Below are positions 1 through 7,622 of a stretch of DNA of 13,038 nucleotides, in pieces (position 1 is the first letter of the stretch; each line of letters begins with the position of its first letter). The notes below the pieces were generated by a model. It ran no database searches, was not told the DNA's origin, and was given only the letters and a program-made list of their open reading frames with translations. The position numbers and the translations under genes were made by a program. The DNA comes from UBA8437 sp963578885. GTDB lineage: Bacteria; Planctomycetota; Planctomycetia; Planctomycetales; Planctomycetaceae. Where the stretch lies: NCBI GenBank assembly GCA_963578885.1, contig CAUZEQ010000124.1, positions 1 to 13,038 of the forward strand, in the 5' to 3' direction.

Positions 1-8
1 CCGACAGG

Positions 9-45
9 TTCCGCCCGAATTCCGCCCGATTCCCGTCCGATTTCC
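9..45. repeat. Short degenerate direct repeat, ~10-11 bp unit
   Basis: Two exact copies of TTCCGCCCGA lie at 9-18 and 20-29, followed by a variant TTCCCGTCCGA at 30-40 and a partial copy at 41-45. The repeat sits just upstream of the AAA+ ATPase start at 63. All three plus-strand frames are open through it. Frame 1 ends in a TGA at 64-66 that overlaps the ATG at 63 (ATGA), so the segment could be the low-complexity tail of an upstream gene coupled to the ATPase gene, or simply a leader. The window is too short on this side to decide. Confidence 0.5.
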
Positions 46-62
46 ACAACGCCCCTCGCAGC

Positions 63-1508
63 ATGACCGATCTTCCCAGCACTCTTGGCCAACTCAGAGA
101 CTCGGGCTACACGTCGCAGAGTGTCAAGGACGAGATGCGTGGCAACCTGTTGAGTCGCTTGGCCAGCGGCGAGGAGTTGTTCCCGGGCATCCTGGGCTTC
201 GACGAGACGGTGATCCCCCAGGTCCAAAACGCGATCCTCTCGCGGCACGACATGCTGTTTTTGGGCCTGCGTGGACAGGGCAAGACCCGGATGCTGAGGA
301 TGCTGGTGGAGTTGCTCGACGAGGCGATCCCGGTGGTGGCCGGTTCTCAGATGAACGACGATCCGCTGCGGCCGATCTCGAAGTTTGCCCGTGACCGGAT
401 TGCGGAGGAGGGGGACGGGTGTGCGGTTCAGTGGATCGGTCGGCAGGATCGTTACAACGAGAAGCTGGCGACTCCCGACGTGACCATCGCGGACCTGATT
501 GGCGAGATCGACCTGATCAAGCACGCCGAGGGCCAGCATCTCTCGAGCGAAGACGTACTGCACTTCGGGCTGGTGCCTCGCAGCCACCGCGGCATCTTCT
601 GCATGAACGAGTTGCCCGACCTGAGTCCCAAGATCCAGGTCGGCCTGTTCAACGTGCTCGAAGAGCGTGACGTGCAGATCCGCGGCTTCCCGGTCCGTCT
701 CGAGCTGGACCTCTGCATGGTCTTCAGCGCCAACCCCGAGGACTACACCAACCGCGGTCGGCTGGTGACTCCGCTGAAGGACCGCATCGGCAGCGTGATC
801 CGCACTCACTACCCGTTGACGCGGGAGATCGGTGTGAGGATCACCGAGGAGAACGCGTGGGTGCGTCGGGACGCAGCGATCGAGGTGCTGGTGCCGGGTT
901 GGATCAAGCAGGTGGTCGAGGAGATCGCGAGGCTGGCTCGCAGCAGCTCTCATGTCAACCAGCAGTCCGGCGTCAGCGTGCGGATGTCGATGGCGAACAT
1001 GGAGAACGCGGTGTCCAACGCCGAACGCCGCGCGGCGGTGCTCGGCCAGCAGACCGCCGTCGTGCGGGTCAGCGACCTGGTTGCGCTGCGGTCCAGTTCG
1101 CGAGGCAAAATGGAGTTGACGATGAGCGAGGAGCCGGGCGAGGAGGATTCGCTGGTGGTGCGGCTGACCGAGGAGGCGATCCGCAACGTGTTTGACGCCG
1201 ACTTGAAGGCGAGACAGTTTGGAGACTTGATCGAGTACTTCGAGACGGGTGAACCGGTGGCCGTGGGTGACGGCGTGGCGGCGGATGAGTTGCTCGAGGG
1301 CCTGGCGGCGATTCCCGGGTTCGTTGATCGGCTCGACCTGCTCAGCTCACGTCTCGACCCCGACCTCGACCCCGACACCGACCTCGACGACGGATCGCTT
1401 CGGGACCAGCTGCGGGCCAGCGTCGCCGAATTCGTGCTCGAGGCGTTGCATTGCCATAATCGTCTGAACAAGTCGCCCGCAGCGGGGGGGGCTCGTTACG
1501 GAGGATGA
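63..1508 (+). CDS. MoxR/BchI-type AAA+ ATPase (magnesium chelatase subunit I-like)
   Basis: This 481-residue AAA+ ATPase resembles the I subunit of magnesium chelatase and MoxR-type ATPases, which usually remodel partner proteins together with a VWA-domain protein. Walker A is GLRGQGKT (68-75). Walker B is IFCMNELPDL (178-187), with Asn182 where Asp is usual before Glu183. Sensor 1 is FSANPED (221-227, Asn224), the arginine-finger region is TPLKDRIG (236-243, Arg241), and a sensor 2 candidate is Arg307. The conserved block NPEDYTNRG is typical of a family often annotated as magnesium chelatase or sigma-54-interacting regulator in non-photosynthetic bacteria, so a chlorophyll role is unlikely. 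The C-terminal third contains an Asp-rich loop (432-444). The start at 63 matches where the family N-terminus usually begins, but the frame stays open upstream to the window edge and no Shine-Dalgarno site is visible. No VWA partner follows; a kinase gene comes next after 153 bases. Confidence 0.85.
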   Translation: MTDLPSTLGQLRDSGYTSQSVKDEMRGNLLSRLASGEELFPGILGFDETVIPQVQNAILSRHDMLFLGLRGQGKTRMLRMLVELLDEAIPVVAGSQMNDDPLRPISKFARDRIAEEGDGCAVQWIGRQDRYNEKLATPDVTIADLIGEIDLIKHAEGQHLSSEDVLHFGLVPRSHRGIFCMNELPDLSPKIQVGLFNVLEERDVQIRGFPVRLELDLCMVFSANPEDYTNRGRLVTPLKDRIGSVIRTHYPLTREIGVRITEENAWVRRDAAIEVLVPGWIKQVVEEIARLARSSSHVNQQSGVSVRMSMANMENAVSNAERRAAVLGQQTAVVRVSDLVALRSSSRGKMELTMSEEPGEEDSLVVRLTEEAIRNVFDADLKARQFGDLIEYFETGEPVAVGDGVAADELLEGLAAIPGFVDRLDLLSSRLDPDLDPDTDLDDGSLRDQLRASVAEFVLEALHCHNRLNKSPAAGGARYGG

Positions 1509-1661
1509 GCGGGGGTCGGGTTTATTGGGTCTTGCGGCTGCTCGTGACCCCGTATTACTCTGTTGGCAGAACGCTGCTGGTGGGCGGACCGGCACGACGG
1601 GGACCCGGGGTGCAGCGGCTGGTCCGTGTCCCGATGACGCATCTGTTGCCATGGCCGTCTC

Positions 1662-4600
1662 ATGCCCACGATTGACCTCGGCGAATTCCTCGAGCGACTC
1701 CAGCGCAGCGACCTGTTGACGCGCGATGACCTCGATGCGCTCGCGGCCGAGATCGACCCGGTCCGGGACGCCGTGCAGGTGGAACCGCTGGGGCGCAAGC
1801 TGGTCCGGCGTGGCCAGTTGACCGGCTGGCAGCTGCAAATGCTGCTCTCGGGTCGCGACACCTTCCAACTGGGCAACTACCGCCTGCTCGATCTGCTGGG
1901 CCGAGGCGGGATGGGGACGGTGTTCAAGGCCGAGCACGTGATGATGGGTTGGGTGGTCGCGGTGAAGGTGATGGCCAAGCGGCTGGTCAAGAGCCCCAAG
2001 CACGTGGCCCGCTTCCAGCAGGAAATCCAGGCGGCCGCGGCGATCGATCATCCCAACGTGGTGCGGGCCATCGATGCCGAGAGTGCCGGCGAGAACCACT
2101 TCCTGGTGATGGAATTCGTCGACGGAGCCGACCTGGCTTCGGTGGCCCAACGCCGGGTACGGCTCGAGGTGGGTGAGGCGTGCGAGTTTGTTCGGCAGGC
2201 GGCCCTGGGGCTTGCGGCGGCTCACAAGCGAGGCCTGGTGCATCGCGATCTCAAGCCGTCCAACCTGATGCTGACCTGGACGGCCAACGATCAGCCCCAG
2301 GTCAAGATTCTTGACATGGGACTGGCCCGCTTCTCTAGTGCCGACCAGACCGACGGCAGCCTGACCAAGACCGGCCAGATGATGGGGACCCCCGACTACA
2401 TGTCGCCCGAGCAGGCCTGGGACACCAAGGCGGTCGACATCCGTGGCGATATCTACAGCCTGGGCTGCACCCTGTTCCGCTTCCTGATCGGGTCGCCACC
2501 CTTCCAGGGCGAGAACCCGTTCCAGACACTGATGATCAGGACCACGATCGAAGCCCCGTTGCTCAGATCGCTCGACCCCGATCTCCCCGAAGGCCTCGAA
2601 AAAATCGTCGCCAGGATGCTCAGGCGGGACCTGACCGAGCGGTACGACGATCCTGCCGAGGTGGTCGAGGCGCTCTCGGAATTCTCCGCTGCACCGACGC
2701 GGTACGAGGTCGAGTCGTCCCCGTCGGTCGAACCGGCCACCTCGCTGACGCTCTCCGACGCCACCGAGCAACCCACGCAGGTCGCCGGAGCCAGTCTCGA
2801 ACAGTTCCTCGATTCGGTCCGTCCGGCCAACCAGCTGGAAACCGCTGACGCGGCTGCTGCGGTGGGGGCTGCGGTGCCGTGGAAGTCCCTGGCGGCGGGT
2901 GGGGCGGTGCTGCTGGTGCTGGTGGTGCTGTGGCGGGTGCTGGCCATTCCCGATCCTCTTCCGGGGAACACCACGGCGGTGGCCCCAACGGCCGACGCCT
3001 CGATGCCGGCCCCGAGCGTGGTCAAGCATCCCGAGCAGGTGATCGATGAGCAGCAGCCGTTCGAGCTCGAGCTGCTGGGCGGGACTCACCCGCTCTCGAA
3101 GCGGCTGGGAGACCCGAGCCTGGAATTCCGGATCCGGCCGGGAGGTCCCGAGGGTGTGGCGGTGGACCGTCGTGGACTGCTGAGGTGGACGCCCGAGGAG
3201 ATTCACGGGCCGGGTTTGTACACGGTTGTCGTGGAGAGTCGCGACGGGTCGGCTGCGAGCTGGAGCCCGGTGGCCGAAGCGGTGTTGCGGGTCCGCGAGG
3301 TCGATCGGCCGCCTCATCTCGAGCCGGCCGGAACGGCCCAGGTCGATGAGCTGGTGGAATTGACGGTGCAATTGGCGGCGACCGATCCCGACCGCCCGGC
3401 CAATCGGATCGAATACACGCTGGGTAACGACGCGCCCGAGGGGATGGTGGTCGATCGCCGCACGGGCCGACTGAGCTGGACTCCGAGCGAGCGTCACGGT
3501 CCCGGCGAGTTCCGGGTGACGGTGCAGGCGACGGCGTTTGATTCGGAGGTGACCGACCCGGTGCGACAGCGGGCCGAGTCGGTCCTGGTGATCACGGTGG
3601 GCGAGGTGGACCAATCGCCGCGATTGCGGGCGATCCCCAGCCTGTCGATGCGGGTGGGCCAGCGTCTGAGGATGCGGATCCGTGCCGACGATCCGGACGA
3701 GCCTCCCGGAGCGGTCCGCTTCAGCCTGCAGGGCCAGGTGCCCACCGGGGCGTCGATCGATGCCCGGACCGGAATCTTTACCTGGGCGCCTCGAGCGGCC
3801 CAGGCGCCGCGGGCCTGGAGATTCCGGGTCCGCGTTGCTTCGGCGGCGAACGACGAGTTGTTCGATGAGCGGCTGTTGCTGCTCGACGTGCGTCCGCCTC
3901 AAGTGACCGCACGAGGCGAGGCGGTCCCGACGCAGCAGGCACGGACCGCCGCAACCGCCGATGTCAAGGATGTCTACCGGCCCCTGTTGGCCCAGGCCCG
4001 TACTCCGCTGGCTCGTTCGAGACTGGCGATGGACGTCGTCGAGCAGGCCCGGGAGACCAGCGACTCGGCTCGGGCCTACGCGTTGTTCGAGTTGGCTCAC
4101 GAGACCGCGGTCCGCGGCCGACACACGGCCGTGGCGTTGGAAGTCGCGAGGGCCTGGCAGCAGAGGTTCCGGGTCGACCCGATCGATATCACGCTGAAGT
4201 CCTTCGCCGTCCTCAACCTCAAGGACCTCGATCCCGCCGCCCGGGACGAGATTGCAGAGGAGGCGTTGCGGGTCTTCGTGGCGGCAGTCAACGCCGGCAG
4301 GTTGGCAGACGCACGAAAGTTGCTGAGGTTCGCCAGCGGCTGCGTCCGCGGTCATGCTCGGGAGGTGGCACGGATCAACACCGCCAGCGGGTTGCTCGAA
4401 CAGGTCTCCGAGGAAAACACCGGAGAATTGAACCGGCCGTTGAAGCTGACACCCAAGGGCAAGGTTGCTTTGGGCGGATTGGGGAACCAGCTGAAGCGAC
4501 TCAACTTTGCGTCTCTGTTCCGCGACGCGGGGAAGCTGAGTTTCGTGCGGCATGGCAACGAGACGGGCGACGACCTGGAGGATCGAGGCCGCAGCCTGTG

Positions 4601-5078
4601 GACGATCTCCGGCGGCGACGTCCGGCTCGAGACGGCCGCACGGGAGGGCGCCAGCGGTTTCTGGGACAAGGCGGTCGCGTTGAAGGACTTTCGGCTGAGA
4701 GCTCGGCTGGCGGTGGACACCACCACCGGATCGCTGATGATCGGCGGTCCTCAAAGCGGTGCGTTCAACGGATTACAGCTGGAGTTGGCTCCAGGCCGGC
4801 TCTGCCAACTGTTTCATCGAGGATCAGGAATGGTGGTGGCAGGCCCCCAGCGGGCTCCGTCGCGGAATCCGCTGGGATGGGACCGATTGGAGCTCGTCGT
4901 CCGCGGGAACCACGTCACCGTCAGGCTCAATGGGCAGGCATTGGTCGATCAGGACGTCCCCGGAAGGCTCGAGGGGTTCCTGGGCCTGGACGCCAGGTTG
5001 CAGCCGGCCGGCCAGCCGGTGGCTCGGCTGAGGCTGAGGCGGGTGAGGGTGAGGGTGCGGCTCGAGGAGTCGCCCTAG
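1662..5078 (+). CDS. Transmembrane serine/threonine protein kinase with cadherin-like repeats and DUF1080-like C-terminus
   Basis: This 1138-residue Hanks-type receptor kinase has an N-terminal planctomycete-style helical segment (1-70, ending LTGWQLQMLLSG) before the kinase domain (about 73-340). Catalytic features are the Gly loop GRGGMG (80-85), Lys102 in VAVK, Glu121 as the likely helix C partner, HRDLKPSN (194-201, Asp196), DMG in place of DFG (218-220) and MSPE (247-250), so it is probably active. A single membrane helix lies at about 411-428. The outer part has three cadherin/He-PIG-like repeats (about 460-546, 550-648, 650-743), marked by GLLRWTP, GRLSWTP and GIFTWAP. A helical linker (765-910) follows, then a beta-rich DUF1080/concanavalin-like domain (about 975-1130) ending in RLRLRRVRVRVRL. 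It probably senses carbohydrate or surface ligands across the membrane; the ligand is inferred, not visible. The alternative ATG at 1651 is out of frame. The 153-base upstream gap holds no convincing promoter. Confidence 0.9.
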   Translation: MPTIDLGEFLERLQRSDLLTRDDLDALAAEIDPVRDAVQVEPLGRKLVRRGQLTGWQLQMLLSGRDTFQLGNYRLLDLLGRGGMGTVFKAEHVMMGWVVAVKVMAKRLVKSPKHVARFQQEIQAAAAIDHPNVVRAIDAESAGENHFLVMEFVDGADLASVAQRRVRLEVGEACEFVRQAALGLAAAHKRGLVHRDLKPSNLMLTWTANDQPQVKILDMGLARFSSADQTDGSLTKTGQMMGTPDYMSPEQAWDTKAVDIRGDIYSLGCTLFRFLIGSPPFQGENPFQTLMIRTTIEAPLLRSLDPDLPEGLEKIVARMLRRDLTERYDDPAEVVEALSEFSAAPTRYEVESSPSVEPATSLTLSDATEQPTQVAGASLEQFLDSVRPANQLETADAAAAVGAAVPWKSLAAGGAVLLVLVVLWRVLAIPDPLPGNTTAVAPTADASMPAPSVVKHPEQVIDEQQPFELELLGGTHPLSKRLGDPSLEFRIRPGGPEGVAVDRRGLLRWTPEEIHGPGLYTVVVESRDGSAASWSPVAEAVLRVREVDRPPHLEPAGTAQVDELVELTVQLAATDPDRPANRIEYTLGNDAPEGMVVDRRTGRLSWTPSERHGPGEFRVTVQATAFDSEVTDPVRQRAESVLVITVGEVDQSPRLRAIPSLSMRVGQRLRMRIRADDPDEPPGAVRFSLQGQVPTGASIDARTGIFTWAPRAAQAPRAWRFRVRVASAANDELFDERLLLLDVRPPQVTARGEAVPTQQARTAATADVKDVYRPLLAQARTPLARSRLAMDVVEQARETSDSARAYALFELAHETAVRGRHTAVALEVARAWQQRFRVDPIDITLKSFAVLNLKDLDPAARDEIAEEALRVFVAAVNAGRLADARKLLRFASGCVRGHAREVARINTASGLLEQVSEENTGELNRPLKLTPKGKVALGGLGNQLKRLNFASLFRDAGKLSFVRHGNETGDDLEDRGRSLWTISGGDVRLETAAREGASGFWDKAVALKDFRLRARLAVDTTTGSLMIGGPQSGAFNGLQLELAPGRLCQLFHRGSGMVVAGPQRAPSRNPLGWDRLELVVRGNHVTVRLNGQALVDQDVPGRLEGFLGLDARLQPAGQPVARLRLRRVRVRVRLEESP

Positions 5079-5100
5079 AGAGCTCGGGTGAGGGCGTCTC
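5067..5100. terminator. Hairpin between convergent genes, possible bidirectional terminator
   Basis: CGCCCT (5071-5076) pairs exactly with AGGGCG (5091-5096) around a 14-base loop. After one T-T mismatch the stem continues as GAG (5067-5069) with CTC (5098-5100). It overlaps the TAG of the kinase gene and reaches the stop codon of the aminotransferase gene on the other strand, so one hairpin could serve both convergent genes. No T-tract follows on either side, so it is not a classical intrinsic terminator. Confidence 0.4.
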
Positions 5101-6259
5101 AGGCCTGCGAACCCCCGGCCAACCTGATCAGCAGATCGGCTCCGGCGTCGAGTGTCTGGTCGTCGACGGCAAACGAGACTCGGATGTGTGTGTCTCTTTG
5201 GCTGAAGACCGATCCGGGGATGATCAGCAGTCCGTTTTCGATCGCCCGAGTAACGAACTCAGATCCGTTACCCCCGGGCGGTTCCAGGAACAGGTAGAAG
5301 GCACCGGCTCCGCCGCCGATGCCGAAGTGCCCTGTCAGTCTTTCGACGAGTCGGTCACGCTTTCCCCGGTAGTCCTCGACGTGGGCACCGATCTCGACAT
5401 CCATCGCGGCCAGCCCGGCCCACTGAACCGGGTGGGGGGCACAGACGAAGGTGAACTGCTGCAGCTTGATCATCTGGTCGATGACCTCGGCGGGGCCGTG
5501 AGCGAACCCGAGTCGCCAGCCGGTCATCGAGTGCGACTTGCTGAAGCCGTCGATCACCAGCGTGCGGGGATTGGCCGCAGCGGGTGAGTGGAACGGAAGG
5601 TCGTAGCAGAAGCGGCTGTAGATCTCGTCGCTGATCAGCGCGACGTTGTGCTGGTCGGCCAGCCGGGCCAGGTCGTCGATCGTGCCGGCCTGGTCCATGG
5701 CACCGGTGGGGTTGCCCGGCGAGTTGTAGACGATCGCCTTGGTCCGGTCGGTGATCGCGTCGGCGACCCGGTCGACATCCACATCGAAATCGGGATAGGT
5801 CTCGATGGTGACGCAGGTGCCACCGGCGAGGTTGACCAGGTGCCGGTACATCATGAAGCCGGGGTCGAACAGGATCACTTCGTCACCGGGCTGCACCAGG
5901 CACAAGAGCGCCAGCACCAGTCCGCCGCTGGTCCCGCTGGTGACCATCACGCGACGGTCGTCGTGCTGGTAGAGCTCATCGACGCGCTGCTGCAGGGCCT
6001 CTCGCAGCGGCGAGATCCCCGGCGAGGGGCTGTAGCCGTTGTGTCCCGCCTCGACAGCCGCGGCAAGTGCGCGGCGGACCGGTTCTGGGGTCTCGAAGTG
6101 GGGTTGCCCGATGCTGAGATCGACCTTCTGGTCCATTCCGGCCGCGAGGTCGAAGATCCGGCGGATCCCCGAGGCATCGATCAGGCTCATGCGGTCGGCG
6201 ATCCAGTCGCCGGGGCCTGCCGAGTCGGGATCTGCTGAGGCTGGACGGTGGGATGTCAT
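5099..6259 (-). CDS. Pyridoxal-phosphate aminotransferase, class I/II
   Basis: This 386-residue fold-type I PLP enzyme transfers an amino group between an amino acid and a 2-oxo acid in the cytoplasm. Visible active-site elements are IGQPHFETP (50-58), the YSPSPG segment (76-81), VTSGTSGG near the cofactor phosphate (106-113), NSPGNPTG with Asn183 (179-186), DEIY with Asp211 and Tyr214, FSKSHSMTGWRLG with the Schiff-base Lys241 (239-251), and Arg360 in HIRVSFA for the substrate carboxylate. It resembles the aspartate/aromatic aminotransferase subgroup, but the substrate cannot be assigned. The frame is open further upstream, but that extension overlaps the preceding mutase-like gene and is low-complexity. 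I chose the ATG at 6259, 16 bases after the upstream stop. An internal ATG at 6190 (SLIDASGIRR follows it) is an alternative start, since conserved sequence begins near there. It is probably translated from the same mRNA as the upstream gene. Confidence 0.9.
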   Translation of the reverse strand: MTSHRPASADPDSAGPGDWIADRMSLIDASGIRRIFDLAAGMDQKVDLSIGQPHFETPEPVRRALAAAVEAGHNGYSPSPGISPLREALQQRVDELYQHDDRRVMVTSGTSGGLVLALLCLVQPGDEVILFDPGFMMYRHLVNLAGGTCVTIETYPDFDVDVDRVADAITDRTKAIVYNSPGNPTGAMDQAGTIDDLARLADQHNVALISDEIYSRFCYDLPFHSPAAANPRTLVIDGFSKSHSMTGWRLGFAHGPAEVIDQMIKLQQFTFVCAPHPVQWAGLAAMDVEIGAHVEDYRGKRDRLVERLTGHFGIGGGAGAFYLFLEPPGGNGSEFVTRAIENGLLIIPGSVFSQRDTHIRVSFAVDDQTLDAGADLLIRLAGGSQA

Positions 6260-6275
6260 GTCGCGGGTTCGCCGA

Positions 6276-7571
6276 TCAGTCGCTGCGGGCGAGCAATTGT
6301 GAGAGCGGTCGATCGTGTCGATCGAGTGTCTGCAGCAGGTGGGCCACGACCAGCAGCGGGTCGTGAGTGGGAGCGTGTTCGGAGCACCAGGTGCTGCCGA
6401 GGGGGTCGAGTCCGAGCACGGCGTCGTGGTCGTGGATGGCCTGCCAGGTACTGGCCCGAGAGGAGCCCGCGAACGACCGCGGTCGTCCTCCGAGCTGGCG
6501 GATGGTCGAGGCGAGTCTCTTGGCACAGGCGGTTGCCAGCACGACGGTCCGGCCCGGAAAGAGGGCCAGGATCCTGGTGGCCAGCAGCACGAAGAGTCTG
6601 AGCGGGTCGATGGGCGTGCCAGTTTCGTCGCAGAACCAGGCCCGGTCTCGATCGTGGTCCCAGGCGATCCCGACATCGGCTCGATGCTGCCGAGTCAACT
6701 CGGCGACACGCTTGTGCCTGCGGCTGCTCGGCGTGTCGCTGGCCTCGTGCCCAAGGAGGTTCCAGGCGAGTGGTTCGAGGAGTCGTTTGAGCGAGTCTCG
6801 CTGAGTTCCCTCGGGTGCCAGCAGGCAGATGGCCAGTGGTCGGGAGGCGAGCAGGTGTCGTCTGAGAGTGGCCTCGTAGACTTCGGTGGCCTGAAACGCT
6901 CGTCGGTGTCCTGCGATTCGTGTGGGCCTGGGGTGTCCGTTGTCGGCGGCGTGTTCCCAGGCCTCGAGTCCGGCATTCCGCGAGAGCGGTCGTCCTTTTG
7001 CGGAGACGGCGTCGAGTCCGATCCAGGATTCGGGGTGTCCATCGCCGGTGACCCTGATGCCGGCGTCGGCCTGCAGGTGGTCGACGGCGAACCGGAAGCA
7101 GGCGTCGCTGACGCTGCCGATTTCCAGGGCACGGCACCCCGAGCGGACCAGGCCGGCGAGCACTCCGGCGAGCAGGTCTCTTGCAGCGGGACGGGTGTCG
7201 TGGCCGACGACGACCACGGGCGAGGACCGTGTGCCGGGATCGTCACCGAGCCTGCGGGGTCGATCCTGCCAGCACAGCCAGGCCAGGGCGGCCGCCAGTC
7301 GATCGGCGTCCCCTCGAGTCAACTCGTTGCGGTGAACTCCACGTACCCCCTCGTCGGTAAACAGCGTCGGCCGGGCGACTCGATGCTGGGTCCGCACGAG
7401 ACGATCGAGGGTCGTGGCAGCCAGGCCGCCGGTATCGTCACGGTGAACGCATTCGCGGCAGGCCGGGAAGAAGGTGGCCAATCGCGAGAGATGCGTGGCT
7501 CGGGAAATCGGGTGGCTGTCTCCCGGGCAGGTGTACTCGAGCGTCTCGACGACGGGGAATTCGGTTGTCAT
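6276..7571 (-). CDS. Degenerate phosphohexomutase (phosphomannomutase/phosphoglucomutase-like) with Cys/His-rich N-terminus
   Basis: This 431-residue protein is related to alpha-D-phosphohexomutases. FTDEGVRGV (71-79) corresponds to the family's FGTDGVRG start, and VVVGHDTRP (120-128) to its GRDTRPS motif. The metal loop keeps three aspartates (DHDRDR, 305-310). The phosphoserine loop TASHNP is replaced by TGDGHP (175-180), with Asp177 at the catalytic serine position. The sugar-binding GEXSGH motif of domain 3 reads GLDPLGS (387-393), and the sequence stops after domain 3, so the fourth, phosphate-binding domain is absent. Residues 1-50 add a Cys/His cluster (Cys15, Cys38, Cys41, His43) that looks like a small zinc site. 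A normal mutase reaction is therefore unlikely; a regulatory or binding role is inferred. It is the first gene of a two-gene operon with the aminotransferase and is divergent from holA. No clear Shine-Dalgarno site precedes its ATG. Confidence 0.75.
   Translation of the reverse strand: MTTEFPVVETLEYTCPGDSHPISRATHLSRLATFFPACRECVHRDDTGGLAATTLDRLVRTQHRVARPTLFTDEGVRGVHRNELTRGDADRLAAALAWLCWQDRPRRLGDDPGTRSSPVVVVGHDTRPAARDLLAGVLAGLVRSGCRALEIGSVSDACFRFAVDHLQADAGIRVTGDGHPESWIGLDAVSAKGRPLSRNAGLEAWEHAADNGHPRPTRIAGHRRAFQATEVYEATLRRHLLASRPLAICLLAPEGTQRDSLKRLLEPLAWNLLGHEASDTPSSRRHKRVAELTRQHRADVGIAWDHDRDRAWFCDETGTPIDPLRLFVLLATRILALFPGRTVVLATACAKRLASTIRQLGGRPRSFAGSSRASTWQAIHDHDAVLGLDPLGSTWCSEHAPTHDPLLVVAHLLQTLDRHDRPLSQLLARSD
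7443..7529 (-). other. Putative zinc-binding motif at N-terminus of the mutase-like protein
   Basis: The segment encodes residues 15-43 with Cys15, then Cys38-x2-Cys41-x-His43; His20 and His27 lie between. The spacing suggests a treble-clef-like or other small zinc site. Phosphohexomutases I know do not carry such an N-terminal module. Metal binding is inferred from residues alone. Confidence 0.4.
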
Positions 7572-7594
7572 GATCGCCGAGGGTCTGATGTAAT
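7565..7594 (+). promoter_or_regulatory. Sigma70-type promoter for holA, extended -10
   Basis: TTGTCA (7565-7570, five of six matches to TTGACA) is followed after 18 bases by TGTAAT (7589-7594, five of six matches to TATAAT). TG at 7586-7587 sits one base before the -10 box, as in extended -10 promoters. Transcription would start near 7601, leaving a leader of about 37 bases. The -35 box overlaps the start codon of the divergent mutase-like gene (7569-7571), so polymerase here could interfere with that gene's expression. Confidence 0.5.
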
Positions 7595-7622
7595 GGGCGC
7601 GGCCGGGAACTGTAGTGGCTCT

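Noticed and set aside
1509..1661. Promoter candidate TTGCGG (1532) with TATTAC (1553) before the kinase gene
   Set aside because: The spacer is only 15 bases and the -35 match is modest, so it is too weak to call.
1347..4754. Very long open frame (over 1100 codons) on the minus strand, antisense to the kinase gene
   Set aside because: Its translation is rich in Arg, His, Gly and Pro, with no recognisable domain, and it lies opposite a gene with clear kinase motifs. Long antisense frames are expected from strong third-position GC bias.
4598..6238. Two plus-strand open frames (4598-5587 and 5588-6238) opposite or overlapping the aminotransferase
   Set aside because: They are shadows of the kinase end and of the minus-strand aminotransferase, whose catalytic motifs are unambiguous.
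6260..6676. N-terminal extension of the aminotransferase frame
   Set aside because: It is low-complexity Ser/Pro/Thr-rich sequence overlapping the end of the mutase-like gene in another frame; the enzyme is complete from 6259.
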